DNA of 64,000 nucleotides from Eremomyces bilateralis CBS 781.70 (taxonomy: Eukaryota; Ascomycota; Dothideomycetes; Eremomycetales; Eremomycetaceae): assembly GCF_010015585.1 (NCBI RefSeq), contig NW_022985073.1, forward strand, positions 1,110,923-1,174,922. The letters run 5' to 3'. Under the pieces are notes generated by a model that saw only the letters and a list, made by a program, of their open reading frames with translations, ran no database searches and was not told the origin of the DNA. Below, in pieces: positions 21,454 to 32,752 of the stretch. Position 1 is the first letter of the stretch. Each line of letters starts with the position of its first letter. Made by a program: the position numbers and the translations under genes.

Positions 21454-21471
21454 TTACCGTTGGCCGCACTG
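21454..21471 (-). repeat. hAT right terminal inverted repeat
   Basis: 18 bp, perfect inverse of 19095-19112. Confidence 0.9.
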
Positions 21472-21479
21472 GTTGTGTG
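21472..21479 (+). repeat. 8-bp target site duplication, right copy
   Basis: GTTGTGTG, identical to 19087-19094. Confidence 0.9.
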
Positions 21480-21635
21480 CTATTCGTAACAGCACGAGGT
21501 CAATCGCTAATTGAATCGGTTTAATCCACAAGCCTGCTGTGTGTAGGTGCGGTCTACCCCCCAGGTTAAATTAACCAACACGTAAATGCTACAACGAGCT
21601 GACCCACTGTCCTGAAACTTCAGCGTATGAACCTC

Positions 21636-21848
21636 ATCACTCATCGCTCAGGTCCACATCCATCATGCTAGATTTGCTGAAGAACCGTCGCGCTTCGGCC
21701 ACGCGGTTGATGGTGAGATAGTAGACGCCGATGGCCAGTCAAGAGGCGGTGCTCTTCCGGATGGTTGTCGGCGAAGTCATGACATGCTGCGAAGTTGTAG
21801 CGGTCTTTGGAGAGGACCGCTTCGGTTAGGATCAATGCGTTGCGGAAA
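21636..21848 (-). pseudogene. Gene fragment of APC/C subunit Cut9/CDC16
   Basis: Minus-strand translation gives RNALILTEAVLSKDRYNFAA then HDFADNHPEE. After a frame change it continues LAIGVYYLTINRVAEARRFF then SKSSMMD. This matches the TPR region of fission yeast Cut9 and relatives, where the segment ends in SKSS-x-MD followed by FGPAWIGFAH. Here it runs into VDLSDE and a stop instead, so both ends are missing and at least one small deletion is present. It is a partial copy of an essential cell-cycle gene whose full locus must be elsewhere. How it was copied here is not visible. Confidence 0.7.
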
Positions 21849-21859
21849 CGGCATTAGGT

Positions 21860-23779
21860 GAAGAGGAGATCGGGAGTCTGGACAACGGTCTGTCCAATAT
21901 GGATATATATATACTATTACACACGCACCATAGGCTCCCGGTCCCTCTACTTCCGCTCTGTCACATTTGCTTCCAACCGGATCGTCACCAAGGCCATATC
22001 AGTTGGACTGTCGCACTGTTTCAACACCCATTGCGTACCAAGGCAACTCCATCAACATCGTTCGGATCACCATCCTTCTTCACCAAAGGACTTGGACTTT
22101 TCTATCGTCACGCTCCTCGGCCAAGCACACCTTTGACTCAGGATGTTTTTTCCTTTGCGGTTACACCTGTACGCTTCTGCAGCACCATCGTCATTCATGT
22201 CTAATTTTAAGACATGTATTTTGTTTCTGAATTGTTTGATATCCATCTAGATACTATTAACATTTCACTTTTGTATCTTATCTAGCCTTCACTTTCTTTA
22301 ATAATGGCAATGTTCTCTAAAGCATAGTGAAAATGGCCGTCGAGGCGTAGGAGATTGTGTGCAGGCCTTGTTTCTCTCTGCAAGCTGTGGTTGAGCGTAC
22401 GGTACGGTAGTTAATAATAATGTCAAATCAGTCATGGTCTATTCGCCTGGCGGCTGCCACGTCCATCGATCTGTACGAAACATGGAAAGGGTAATTGGCA
22501 ACATTTCGAGGCAGAAACCGCCAGGACCGTCAAATTACAACGATAAAGATAGTTTTCGGTTATCCTACCTTAGAAGTTAGAAAACATAGGTAATTTGGGA
22601 GTATTTCATAGGTTATTTAACCAGGAGACTTAGCAAGAGACCTAAAGGGACCTAGTTCATAGACATGTCTCATCTCTCATCTATTAAATATCCAAACGCT
22701 GTGGCCAGTCTAGAAAATCCATAATCAAGTGTTGCTAGTTTGACTAGACCCACCGTTTGGTGAATCTCCCCAGATCCTGCGGTATCTGGCTTGACCCGAC
22801 TAGCACAGACCCAGGGATTCGCTTCAATTAGTCTGGTGGTCAAGGCATGGTATGGGGTCTTGCTGGCCGCGTTTTCGTTGGTATTACCTTGCGCCGGTCG
22901 TGTCGTTCTGAAGGGCAGCTCTACCGGTGATATATGACTTGCCGTCTTCCCTGCTGAAGACTACGGGTTTTGACGAAAGGAAGCCTTGAGTCTAGTGTTG
23001 ACCGCAAGGGGTCGTATTCCCGGGTTGCCCAGCACGACCCCTCAGTCGACGTTGGTGCCCTTGGTGTTGAACAGAACATCGCGTAATGGATCCAAAGATT
23101 AATTCCTACAGCACTAGCGATGCGCGCGGGCGCCAGAAGCGCTGGTTGTTTCGTCCGAGCAGCGCTGTAGCCCTGTAGTCAGGTGACGTAAACAAATTAG
23201 AGGTCCATGTGTCAACTCGAGCACAACGGTCCATTTCCGGGTCAACGCGGCCTTTGGTTCCGTGGAATTATGGTCAAATGTGTAACCTCATTTCACTACG
23301 ACTTGATTTCGGACGAAATGATGCAAGTGCAAGCATCTGGTGGTCGCTCCTACCTTCTGGCACTTGCTGGATTGCAATCGCTGGTCGAAATCCTGTGCGG
23401 GAGGTCCATTTCATTTTGCTAGTAGGAAATATCGAGTCCAAAATAGGAGTTATATTTTTAAAAGGTTGTTTTGCAGGCATCCGGACAGTTGGCGACGTTG
23501 TAAGGCGACACATATATGAGCCTACCAGGACTCTAGAGCTGTTTGCAAAGGATGGGCTTACTCCGTATTCAGTTCAGGGAGGAAATGCTGAGAGCATGTG
23601 TGGTACTGCTTGGTCGGGAATACAATGTTCGACAATAGTAGGGGAAGTAAGTATTCAAGGTAGCCATTGAAAGTGGAAAACATTTGGGTATATGTATGTA
23701 CATGTATCGTAGCCAACTCACGCCGAACCAAATCCGAATGCAACATCTAGAAAAATAAAATCACAAACTCAATCGCAAC
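21860..23779. other. 1.9-kb intergenic region, no gene seen
   Basis: Right part of the accessory island. Several ORFs of 60-150 codons exist (for example 23209-23670 plus), but none shows recognisable motifs. No transposon ends were found. Confidence 0.5.
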
Positions 23780-25683
23780 TCAATCGCACTGCTGCTCCAT
23801 GTGCGTCGGTAAATTGTAACCCGCGTAATCCAAATGCACAAACGCCCTATCCACTGTCGGCACGCTTTCCAACACATACTGCAAGCTCTCCCCTACATCA
23901 TGACTATCTCTCAGACTCGTATGCTCATCCAACACGATATCCACCTCGACGATCAACTTGTCGCCGGAGTGATACGCGCTCAGCCCCTGGATCTGCTTGA
24001 CGCTCTTCGCGAACCGCATCGTGAGATACAGGAGCACGTTGCGCTCGTCGGCGGTGGCGGCGGACCCGGCGAGGCGGCGGATGTGCCCGAGGGCGGAGTG
24101 GCTCCAGTTGATGATTACGTAGAGGGAGAGAAGGACGCCGCCGAGAGGGTCGAGCCACCAGATTTTGGCGAAGAAGCCGACTGGCGGGTAGGTTAGGGAG
24201 ACGTGAGATTTTGGGAAGGGAAGGGGGAACTTACTCAGGGGGAAGACGATGCTAAAGGTGTTGAAGACGACGTCCGTGAGGGCGTCTTGAGCTAGAGCTC
24301 GAACGGCGGTGTTCGCTAGAGGATATCAGTCAATATGCTAGAAAGCGGTGTGTGGGAAAGCGTTGGTACTTACGGATGACACGACACCATATGAAGGCGA
24401 GGCCTTTGATGACAACCGTCGAAGCCATGATGAGCACAGCAGGGAGTGACAGCTGAACGATCGTGTGGTCACTCGAGGTCAACCGCGCCATCCCCTCCAA
24501 TGCGACCTGGAAGAACGACACAATCATAATGACCGAGAACACCAACACCCCAATCGCCTCCAGCCTCCGCCGACCGACCGGATAGGCATATGGATCCTTC
24601 CGCTGGATCAACCAGGTCGTCAACGCGATGATCGCAGTGCAGAGGAAGTCGAGGATCGCGTCGACCAAGCTCGCCAACACCGATAGCGACGAAGTCAGCA
24701 CCGTTACCACGATCTTCAGCACCAGCAAGACAAAGTTTGCGACGATGTTGAGCCAGAGCGCCCATTTGACGATTGGGGCGTTGCTATCCGCTTCTTCTCC
24801 GGGCTCGTAGGCGGGGACTTTGTAGGTCTCGAAAGGTGCGTCGGAGTCATTGCTGCTCGAGAGGAGCGGTGTCGTCTCCTCAGGAAGTTTGTAGATATTT
24901 TTCGGCGTGCGTTTCACCCGGATTGTTGCGCCGTTGGAGTTTTCTGCATCGGCCGCGCCGTTCGGTGGGTGGAGAAAAGAGTCGTCCCGGCTGAGAGGAG
25001 GGGAGCTGGAACCGGCGGAGCCGGAGTCTTCGTTGATGGTAGAGGGGATGGTGAGGGACTGTTGGTATTCTTGGATGAGGTTGTGTGGGAGGGAGGAGTC
25101 GAGGAGGCGGTCGATGAAGATATATTGCTGGATGAGTTGATTGTTTTGTTCGTAGTATTTCCGTCTGGATGGCACATTTTTTTAGTAAAATGTCCGATGC
25201 CTCTGATCATGATGCCTTACATTGGTCTTTTCATCCCTTTCAATTGCTCTTCTGTTTTGTAATATTGTTCCCTTAAGGTAACCCAAGTCAGTCCCGACGC
25301 TGCTCTTCAAGCGAACCACTAGCAGACCAAACTCACCACCGATATCTCGGATTGCTGTTCCCAATCAACCTCTGGCTCCTCATCTGCGGCGTCATCAAAC
25401 TCGCCGGCATCTGCGCTAGCAAACTATTCCTCCGACTCTCCGACTCCCATCCGCCATGCTCATGCCCCAACGTCGACCTGGGTCGCCCATCTTCCGCATC
25501 CTCCAGCGCCCCCGCGAGCTGATACACCGACGTCCGGCGCAGCAGCGCGAGGTTCGAGGAGCTTCGGTTCTGGATCAGGCCCGGAAGCGACTGCCCGCGC
25601 GTAGATAGGGGGTTCACGTCTTCGGAGAGGGGGAGGTAGCCGCGCAAGGAGGGGTGGCGGGGGGAGTTGTCGTGGTCTGACAT
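23780..25683 (-). CDS. Cation diffusion facilitator, Mn-type
   Basis: This is a metal/proton antiporter of the CDF family, probably exporting Mn2+ or a similar ion from the cytosol into an organelle. Five exons on the minus strand (25337-25683, 25221-25271, 24374-25164, 24235-24315, 23780-24180) give 556 aa. A Ser-rich N-terminus with the dileucine-like motif EETTPLLSSS precedes six membrane spans. The metal site motif is DAILD in TM2 and DALTD in TM5, that is DxxxD twice, the signature of the Mn-CDF group. The C-terminal cytosolic domain includes VEVDIVLDEHTSLRDSHDVGE. The start at 25683 (MSDHDNSPRH) is the first ATG; upstream codons in frame lack one. The exon 3-4 junction gives IPNTAV, an assignment slightly less certain than the others. 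Confidence 0.92.
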
Positions 25684-26789
25684 GATGGGGACGGGTTTCG
25701 ACGGCGAGGGATCGGGGGGCTGAGGAGCGGGATGCGACGCGTTCGGAGGCGATGGATCTTGGGATATTATGATTCCTGTTTTCAATGCTCGGGGTAAAGA
25801 GGAAGGTAAGGGAGGTTGTCGCAGCAGGTGGCTGCGCGACGCGGGATTGGGATTGCTCCCAGAACTTAAAAACGAGACGCAATCAGGCGGGTGGCGGAAC
25901 TATCAAGCAAACATGCTATGATGTCTTTTCTCCCGATTTGAAGAATGATTGACTATGCCGCATGCTTCCATGCGCCTTGCCAGGGACCCTTGGAATGATC
26001 GACGTGGGCGTTCTCGGAAGGTTTCCGAAGGAGCACGAGTGCATGACAGAGCGGAAGCTACATTTGTGTTATTGTGTATCGCGGGGATGAGGAGATTCGG
26101 TACGCTAAATGGATTACTGGGAGCTAAGCAGAACGGAACCAAATAACTTAGACAATCAACTAGTAACAGTTGAGGAACATGAATGGGAAGGACCGCGGAA
26201 CCTCAATATGAACCTTGAGGACTGATATTAGATATGCCCAAACACCTGTCTTCGTATATCAAACCATGGGACATTCATCGTCCGTTATTATTATCTGCTC
26301 TTTTTTTATTGTTGGGGAACGCAGATATAAATTACACGATGCTTACCAGTAATGGACACCGCAAAGACGCCCGCCGGGACAGCGACGACAACAATATGGT
26401 CACCGATTCTTAGACCATTCGCCAGATGCTGTGGAGTCGATGGAATGATAGAACGATGCAGTGATTTCATAACTAGGGAATAAAAATGCAAATGATCGTC
26501 GACGACTTGCCCTGGGGTGTGCGAGAGAACCCCTTGAATATGTAATGACGCTTGATTCATCTTACACTGGTATGGAATTACAGCCGAAAGCGTAAAACCA
26601 TCCCTATCAACCATCCCTCCATCGCCGAAATCGACTTCATGAATCCATCCAGTCATGAAAGCGCCGACCCCGATTAGCACCGACCGCTCAAATAAACGTA
26701 TGGTCACTCGCTAATGGAACTTCTAACCATACTCCATCTCCGCAAGTCCCAAGAAAAATAACCAAACACCACAACGTAGCGACCAAACC
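25684..26789. other. Intergenic region between CDF and RAD16
   Basis: 1.1 kb holding the CDF promoter and the RAD16 3' end. A 133-codon open frame on the minus strand (26306-26707) lacks an ATG at its start and has no recognised motif, so it is not called. Confidence 0.5.
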
Positions 26790-29743
26790 TCACGTCCCCC
26801 GGAAGAGGAACTGCAGATCCTCCGGCGTCAGCTTCTCCATCGCGACCTTGTCGTTGTTGATCGTCCCGCTGATCATGCGCGCCTTCTTCTCCTGCAACAT
26901 CACCATGCGCGACTCCACCGAGTCCTCAATGCACAGCCGCGTGATGACGCACGGCCGGCGCTGGCCGATGCGGTGGCAGCGGTCGGCGCTCTGCCATTCG
27001 GCGGCGGGGTTCCACCAGCTGCGGGGGTTAGTGAGAGGACGGATACGGGAGATGGAGGGACTTACGGGTCGACGATGAAGACGCGGGAGGCTTCGGTGAG
27101 GTTGAGGGCGACGCCGCCGGCTTTGAGTGAGACGAGGAAGACCTCGACGTCGGGATTTTTCATGAAGTAGTCGATGGAGCGTTGGCGTTGGACGGGGCTC
27201 ATGCTGCCGTCGAGAATGACGGTGTTGAAGCCCGCCCGGCGGAGGCGCCACTCGACGAGCTGCAGCATGGAGGTGAACTGGGAGAAGACGATGGACTTGA
27301 GGGTCTGCTTCTTGCTGCGCAGCTTGTACAGCTCATAGATGAGCATCTCGATCTTGGTGGAGGAGGTCCAGTCGTCCATCTTAATGCGGTTGATGATGGA
27401 GTTCTTCTTGACGAGCTCCTCATCCTGCACTATCTCCGGCTGCTCCCAGTCGATGCTGAGCCCGATATGGCAGCGGGGACATTCCACCACCGTTTCCCCG
27501 GCGCCTTCGCTAGACTGGACATAGGTTTTGAGGCAGGTGCGGCAAAACTCGTGCTTACACGCCGATCGGACGGGGTCTTCGGCGGGTTCGTCGCAGATGT
27601 TGCACACGAGGACGTTTTGGCCGATCTCAGCATGTTTCTTGAGGAGGAGATCGGGATGGTTGGCGACCTGCCTCATCTGCATGATGAGACCGAAGATGTT
27701 GGCGTAGTTGTTGAGCATGACACCCCGCGACACATATCGATCGAATGTACGAGTGCTGTTCGTCATGATGCTCTTGGAGAAGTCACGCTCGATCTCGCCG
27801 AAGAACTCATTGTGGATGAGGACCTCTTTGGGAGGCAATTCCTGATATTGATCGTTAGCGGTTGATTGCCGGGTCGAAAATAGCGGAAGAATTACCATCG
27901 AAGCCGTGTAATCCTTCTTCATGCGCCTAAGCATCACTCGAGCCGTGATCATATGCAACTTCCCCAACGCCTCCTCCCTGTCCGTCGCGCTGTCACCGGT
28001 GATCGGGTTCAGCAACTCCTGATTGAAGACGGACACGTGCTCTGCTCCACTGTGCCCGCAGCTCGCACACATGTGATCCTCGGTCAACTGCCAATGCAGC
28101 TGCGCGCAGCTGCACTTCTCGCAGAAATAGTCGGCGAACGGACGGACCTCGAGGAAGCGAAGCAGAGAGAAGAATTCTCCGATCCGGTTCTGCACCGGCG
28201 TTCCCGACAGGCACCACTTGTAGGTTCCTTGGAGAGCGAAGCATGACTTGGCGACGCCGGTGGTCCGTTGCTTGATGCTGTGGGCCTCGTCGAGAATGAT
28301 GCGATGGAATTTGATGCAGTGCATGGGTGAATCTTCTTTAATAATCTCGTCCCCACGGGTCCATCCCTTGGTCTCCTTACGGTATAGAGACTCGAGACTA
28401 TTGTAGGAGATCATGATCACATCGAACTTCTTGATTTGACTCTTCGTGAGGTTCTTGGATTTGGCGTTGGAGCCATGATACACAAGAACGTTCAGTTGGC
28501 CGTTCGTATATTCACGGATCTCGTTAGCCCACTGCATCAACGCAACAGGCGGGACAACAACCAAGGTAGGATCTTGGGCAGGGTGGTCGGACATGATGAG
28601 AGAAACCGCTTGGATAGTTTTCCCCATGCCCATCTCATCACCAAGAAGTCCGCCCTTGTAATGGGTCTTCTCTTGTTTGACCATCCAGTCAAGACCTTCC
28701 AATTGGAATGGTTTCAGGGTGCGAGTAATGGAAGCCGGCTGCTGGGCTTTAACGGGCGTGATAATCGGGACGTTCTCAAGTTCCTTCCACATGGTCTTAA
28801 TCTCCGGATGAGATCCTTCAAGTTTCATTCGCCGCCTCTGCTTCCGGTCGAATGCTCGTTGCTCCATGCGATTCATTCTCGCCTCTCTAACTTGCTCACG
28901 ATATCTTCGCCAACCCCGTTGCGTGTTTAGGTTTAGTAGCGCATCAGCATCTATTGGGATATTAGGGTCTAATGCATCATCATCGTCAGAATCGACAAAA
29001 GAGGAGTCATTAAACTCAAAAACGGACGAAAGATCAGATGAAAGTGCAGCGTCGTCTTCAACGGCACCTGGGGCCGATTGCTGGTTCTTTGTGTTCCTAG
29101 TACCTTCACGAGCCTTCGTCGCCGGCTTTGGGATGGAAGAAAGGAACTTCCTTCGCTTGCCTTGTACGGCGAGAGGCTCAAAGTCCGACTCTTCGCTTTC
29201 AGATTCGGATGTGTGTGCATCCTCCACAAGACGACTGGCAAGACCCTGCTCATAGCGGCTTGGTCCAGCCTCGTTTCCAACTTGATTGTACTCATCTTCT
29301 TGCAATTGTTGTGCCAATTCCGCATCAGCTGACACGTCCGCTTGCGCCCCCTCACCAGAGATGGAGCTGTGGGAAGTTCTCTTCCGTTTGTTACTTTGGA
29401 TCGTGGTCGTCATGCCCGTCTTTGCGCTACCGCTGGAGGATTCGGCAGGTGTAGTAATCAGGCTCGTATCCGGGGTATCGAAATCGACCGATGTATCCCT
29501 CGTTCCACTTCCAGACGCAGTGCTTGCGGAGTCTTGGACGGATGCCACGGCAGGTGACTTCTTTGTGGACCGGTTGGGGCGGTGGACCGGGATAGCGACT
29601 TCTTGGAGCACGCGGCGTGAATAAGGGTTGGGAGGTTCGGGTTGAACCGCACCGGGAGTCGGAATCCCTGAGGGATTGAGGGGGTTCATCGACATAGATT
29701 GTGTGCTTCGGGGGAACCGAGCACGAGATGATGAGGGGGCCAT
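26790..29743 (-). CDS. RAD16: SNF2-family DNA repair ATPase Rad16
   Basis: Rad16 with Rad7 carries out global-genome nucleotide excision repair of silent DNA. Exons 27896-29743, 27066-27841 and 26790-27018 give 950 aa. The N-terminal third is Ser/Asp-rich. The SNF2 core begins with [14 protein letters not shown], Walker A DEMGMGKT (about residue 370) and the DEAH box [11 protein letters not shown] (about 484). A C3HC4 RING sits inside the ATPase ([10 protein letters not shown] ... [10 protein letters not shown] ... CPRC, about 695-745). Helicase-C motifs are [14 protein letters not shown] and [19 protein letters not shown]. This RING insertion between the lobes is diagnostic of the Rad16/Rad5 group, and TASMELPPKEV after splicing fits Rad16. 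The intron at 27842-27895 is 54 nt and in frame. Confidence 0.96.
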
Positions 29744-30631
29744 ATGGTCGCTAATGCATTGGATTTCATGTTAGCGACGAAAGCAATGGATGAAGAGGAC
29801 GTAAAATACACTGGTTGGAGATAAACTCACTGGGATTGACACTCATCAAAGGGCGAATCAGTGGTAGTGAGTCACTAAGGGTATTCACCACTGCGGGTTG
29901 CATGAACGAAAGGACGAAACCACGACAAATCTGCTAAATCCACGTCTCGCAAATGAGTTCAGCTCAGGATAAACAAGGAGGGGGAACGAGAGTGTGAAAG
30001 AAGGACTCGAAGGGGATGTATCGATGAAGAAGAGGAAGAAGAGGACTCTGCTTGCGAAGGGAGGTCTGCGGTGCAACACGAAATAGGGACCGATTGGCGA
30101 TGGCTGCCTTACGCTGCGACGAATGATTGGCCGCACGTCGCGGGGCAAAAGTTCGGCGCGACGCGTGATCACGTGACCGGAGCAATCCACTTTACCTTTG
30201 GTTTCTCCTGATGTGTCAGCGGAGTGAACATTTGGAGACTTAGAGATGCCATGATTGTTCAAGCCCCATGCAGATCTTGGTGCCGTGTTGCTTGAGAATT
30301 GCATGATGGGATATCATCATATCAATTGATAGTCCACAGGAGAGCTTGAGTAAGATCTTTGAAAGCAGGCGATTCGTGCAATGAGAATTAAGTCACTAGG
30401 CAATACGGTACTTCGGAATTGGGGATTATATTCAAGGTCACATCATAGACTTGTCTATCCCTGAACTTGAACATGTCTTGACTGGTTGATAATGAATCTT
30501 AATGGGTCTATCTCGACATCCAATCCTCTAGATAATCCAATGATCTACACTTCCTCCGAGATATGACAATCGCTGACCCAAACTCCCACCCACATGCAAT
30601 CACAGGTTTTGTACAGAGTATCTTACACACA
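29744..30631. other. Intergenic region upstream of RAD16
   Basis: About 890 bp with the RAD16 promoter and the 3' end of the mitoribosomal uL5m gene. A polypurine/polypyrimidine stretch lies near 30020-30060. No gene recognised. Confidence 0.5.
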
Positions 30632-31793
30632 CTAGGTGTACCGCTTCAGGGTACCTTCATAAGGCATCCCGATCGCTGAGAGGAGATTCCGGGCTTGCTT
30701 GTCCGTAGTCGCTGATGTGTGAATCGTAATATGACAACCCGGGATCATCTTGGCCGGATACCTATACACCGTTAGACTCAGCGCTCAGTACATCGGAAGC
30801 GTTCACTCACATGTCGTAATTCACTTCGATTTCCGGATAGAAGGCCACCGCCTCGGGTTTGAGCCCGAAGCTCACATTCCCACTGTGATCTCCACTGACC
30901 ACCGAGATACCTTTCCAATCCTTAATCTTGGGCAGCACCATATGCACCGTCTTACTGATGAAGTCATACATATCCTCACCAGTAATGTCCGCCGTGACCG
31001 CGACATATTTCCCCGCCCTCAATCCCCACTGCGACACCGACCGCTTCGACTGATGCGACTCCACCCGCACACCCGTGATCGCCTGGATCGCCATCCCTGC
31101 CACATGCAGAAACGCACTATCGTCCGCCGCCGCCGGCACGAATGAATGCACTGTCACCCGCTCGACCTTTGGGATCGTACGGAACGTCGTCGGCCGCTTC
31201 ACGAGCTTCAACCGGCGGCCACCGCGCGGCATCCGCGGCGAACGGTTCGCGAAGTATGGCGAGTCGCCCTCCCATCGACGGAGGCGCTGGGTGTGGTCCG
31301 GGGACGCCTGGCCGGGGGGGAAGTGGACGTATTCCATGGCGAGGATGTCATGGGCAATGGTGCTGTGGTAGGTTTGTTCAAGGCGGGGGTAGGTGAAGGG
31401 ACCGGGGATGAATTCGCGGGAGGCGGGGTCGGATTTAGGGGGGGGTTGATGGGGGTGGAGGGGCCCGCGGTAGTGTTTAGGGGAGCGGTATTGATAGCTG
31501 GTGAGGTGTTAGTCGTCGAATGTCGAATATCGTAGATTTCAACCCGCTGCTTACCCCGAGCGTGGAAGCTGTCCTTTTCGCGCCGCGCTGCGCGCGATGG
31601 GATTGTACCCCTTGATCACATCAGCTGAGGCGGGCGGTGTGTTGAACGATGAATTTGATTCCAGATCCTTGAAGTGGGATCTTGTCGTCGCCCATCTTCG
31701 CTGTCCGTTGGTGTTCGGAGCGAGTGATGTCGGACGAACGGCGGGTTTCGAGAAGACGGACAGCCATTGGCGGCCGCTTTCACGGAGAGCCAT
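30632..31793 (-). CDS. MRPL7: Mitochondrial ribosomal protein uL5m (Mrpl7)
   Basis: Large-subunit mitoribosomal protein that contacts the central protuberance and 5S-equivalent region. Exons 31555-31793, 30811-31497 and 30632-30761 give 351 aa. The N-terminus (MALRESGRQWLSVFSK ... RRWATT) is basic and hydroxylated like a mitochondrial presequence. The uL5 fold follows: KLVKRPTTFRTIPKVERVTVHSF, ITGVRVESHQSKRSV with RAGKYVAVTADITGEDMYDF, VSFGLKPEAVAFYPEIEVNYDM, and a C-terminus HITIHTSATTDKQARNLL then SAIGMPY. The long N-terminal extension is normal for fungal members. The promoter side faces the USP gene. Confidence 0.93.
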
Positions 31794-32752
31794 GGAGGAG
31801 GAAGATGAGGAGGAGGTGGGATGGTGGTGGGATCGGGTGTTGCGGATCTTGAACGGTGTGATGGAAACTTTTCAGCATCAACACACGATGTCTCGAGATC
31901 TCCAAGAACAGGGACGGACTTTGAAGCTTCGGTGAAAATACAGCCGCTGTTGTAAATTACAGCGCTATGACACTGGGCCGGCTAATGATTGGAGGTGAAG
32001 TGCAATTTACTGGATATGACAAGTTAGTGGTATTGAATATCGCAATACAGGGCAGCCTGGACTATAGTAAAATGGGGGTAAAATCGGGATATAACCGGGG
32101 CCTTAATGGGCATGGCCGCTGTGTTCCTGGCTCGAAATCCCAGCTGTTCACTGCTGTTGACATTGGCAATGGGCGGTTAGCGTGGGGGCCGGACCTGAGT
32201 CGAAGCCGCCCAAGTCAAAGGGCTCAAGGCAGAGTCAAACCAATTTAGCACCCTGGTCTCAGTTCATACAGATCTACTAATTACAGCGTTCCATCGCTGC
32301 CTGGTGGCAAGAACACAAACGTCTGAAGTCGGAACAGGAACAGCTCGATGCCTATCACAGGTGACAGGAGGAGTAGTTTCACGAGCATTTATGTTACCGC
32401 TTCATAAATCCATTCACGTTAACACCACTCTTATTCTTGCAGCGCGGACTTCACTTCACTCAATTCTCTTAGTCCCATGCTCCATTGATCCCTCCATTTG
32501 ACCCCTCCAGATCTAATCTCCCCACCAAAACGTTTCGATTCACCAGACCTCCGCTGTCACCTCAATTTGGTTCGAACACGTAACGAGCATCCTCCTCAAA
32601 TGACTGCTACCTGATGTGACAGGCAACCATATTTGGTTCGCTCGGTCAAAACATCCACGCAATCTCCCTTCCCTCAATTGCTCCGATCGACTTCACACTC
32701 TTCCCCGCAAGACATGGTTTCCTGAGGGTCGGACTCCGTGCTCGTTTGGATT
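31794..32752. other. Divergent intergenic region, uL5m and USP genes
   Basis: About 960 bp containing two promoters. No coding motif or RNA gene seen. Confidence 0.5.

Larger units (their letters stand above)
19095..21471 (+). mobile_element. hAT-superfamily DNA transposon, looks whole
   Basis: The element is 2,377 bp. It has perfect 18-bp terminal inverted repeats at 19095-19112 and 21454-21471 (CAGTGCGGCCAACGGTAA and its complement) and perfect 8-bp target duplications. Just inside each end is a palindrome built from ACGGTAA/TTACCGT (19125-19140 and 21444-21460), probably transposase binding sites. A single two-exon transposase gene fills the interior with no breaks. Identical target repeats and an open transposase argue for a recent insertion. 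It resembles fungal Restless/Tol-type hAT elements by layout. Confidence 0.95.

Noticed and set aside
26306-26707. 133-codon minus-strand ORF between CDF and RAD16
   Set aside because: Starts at GTG, no recognised motif and no supporting splice structure.
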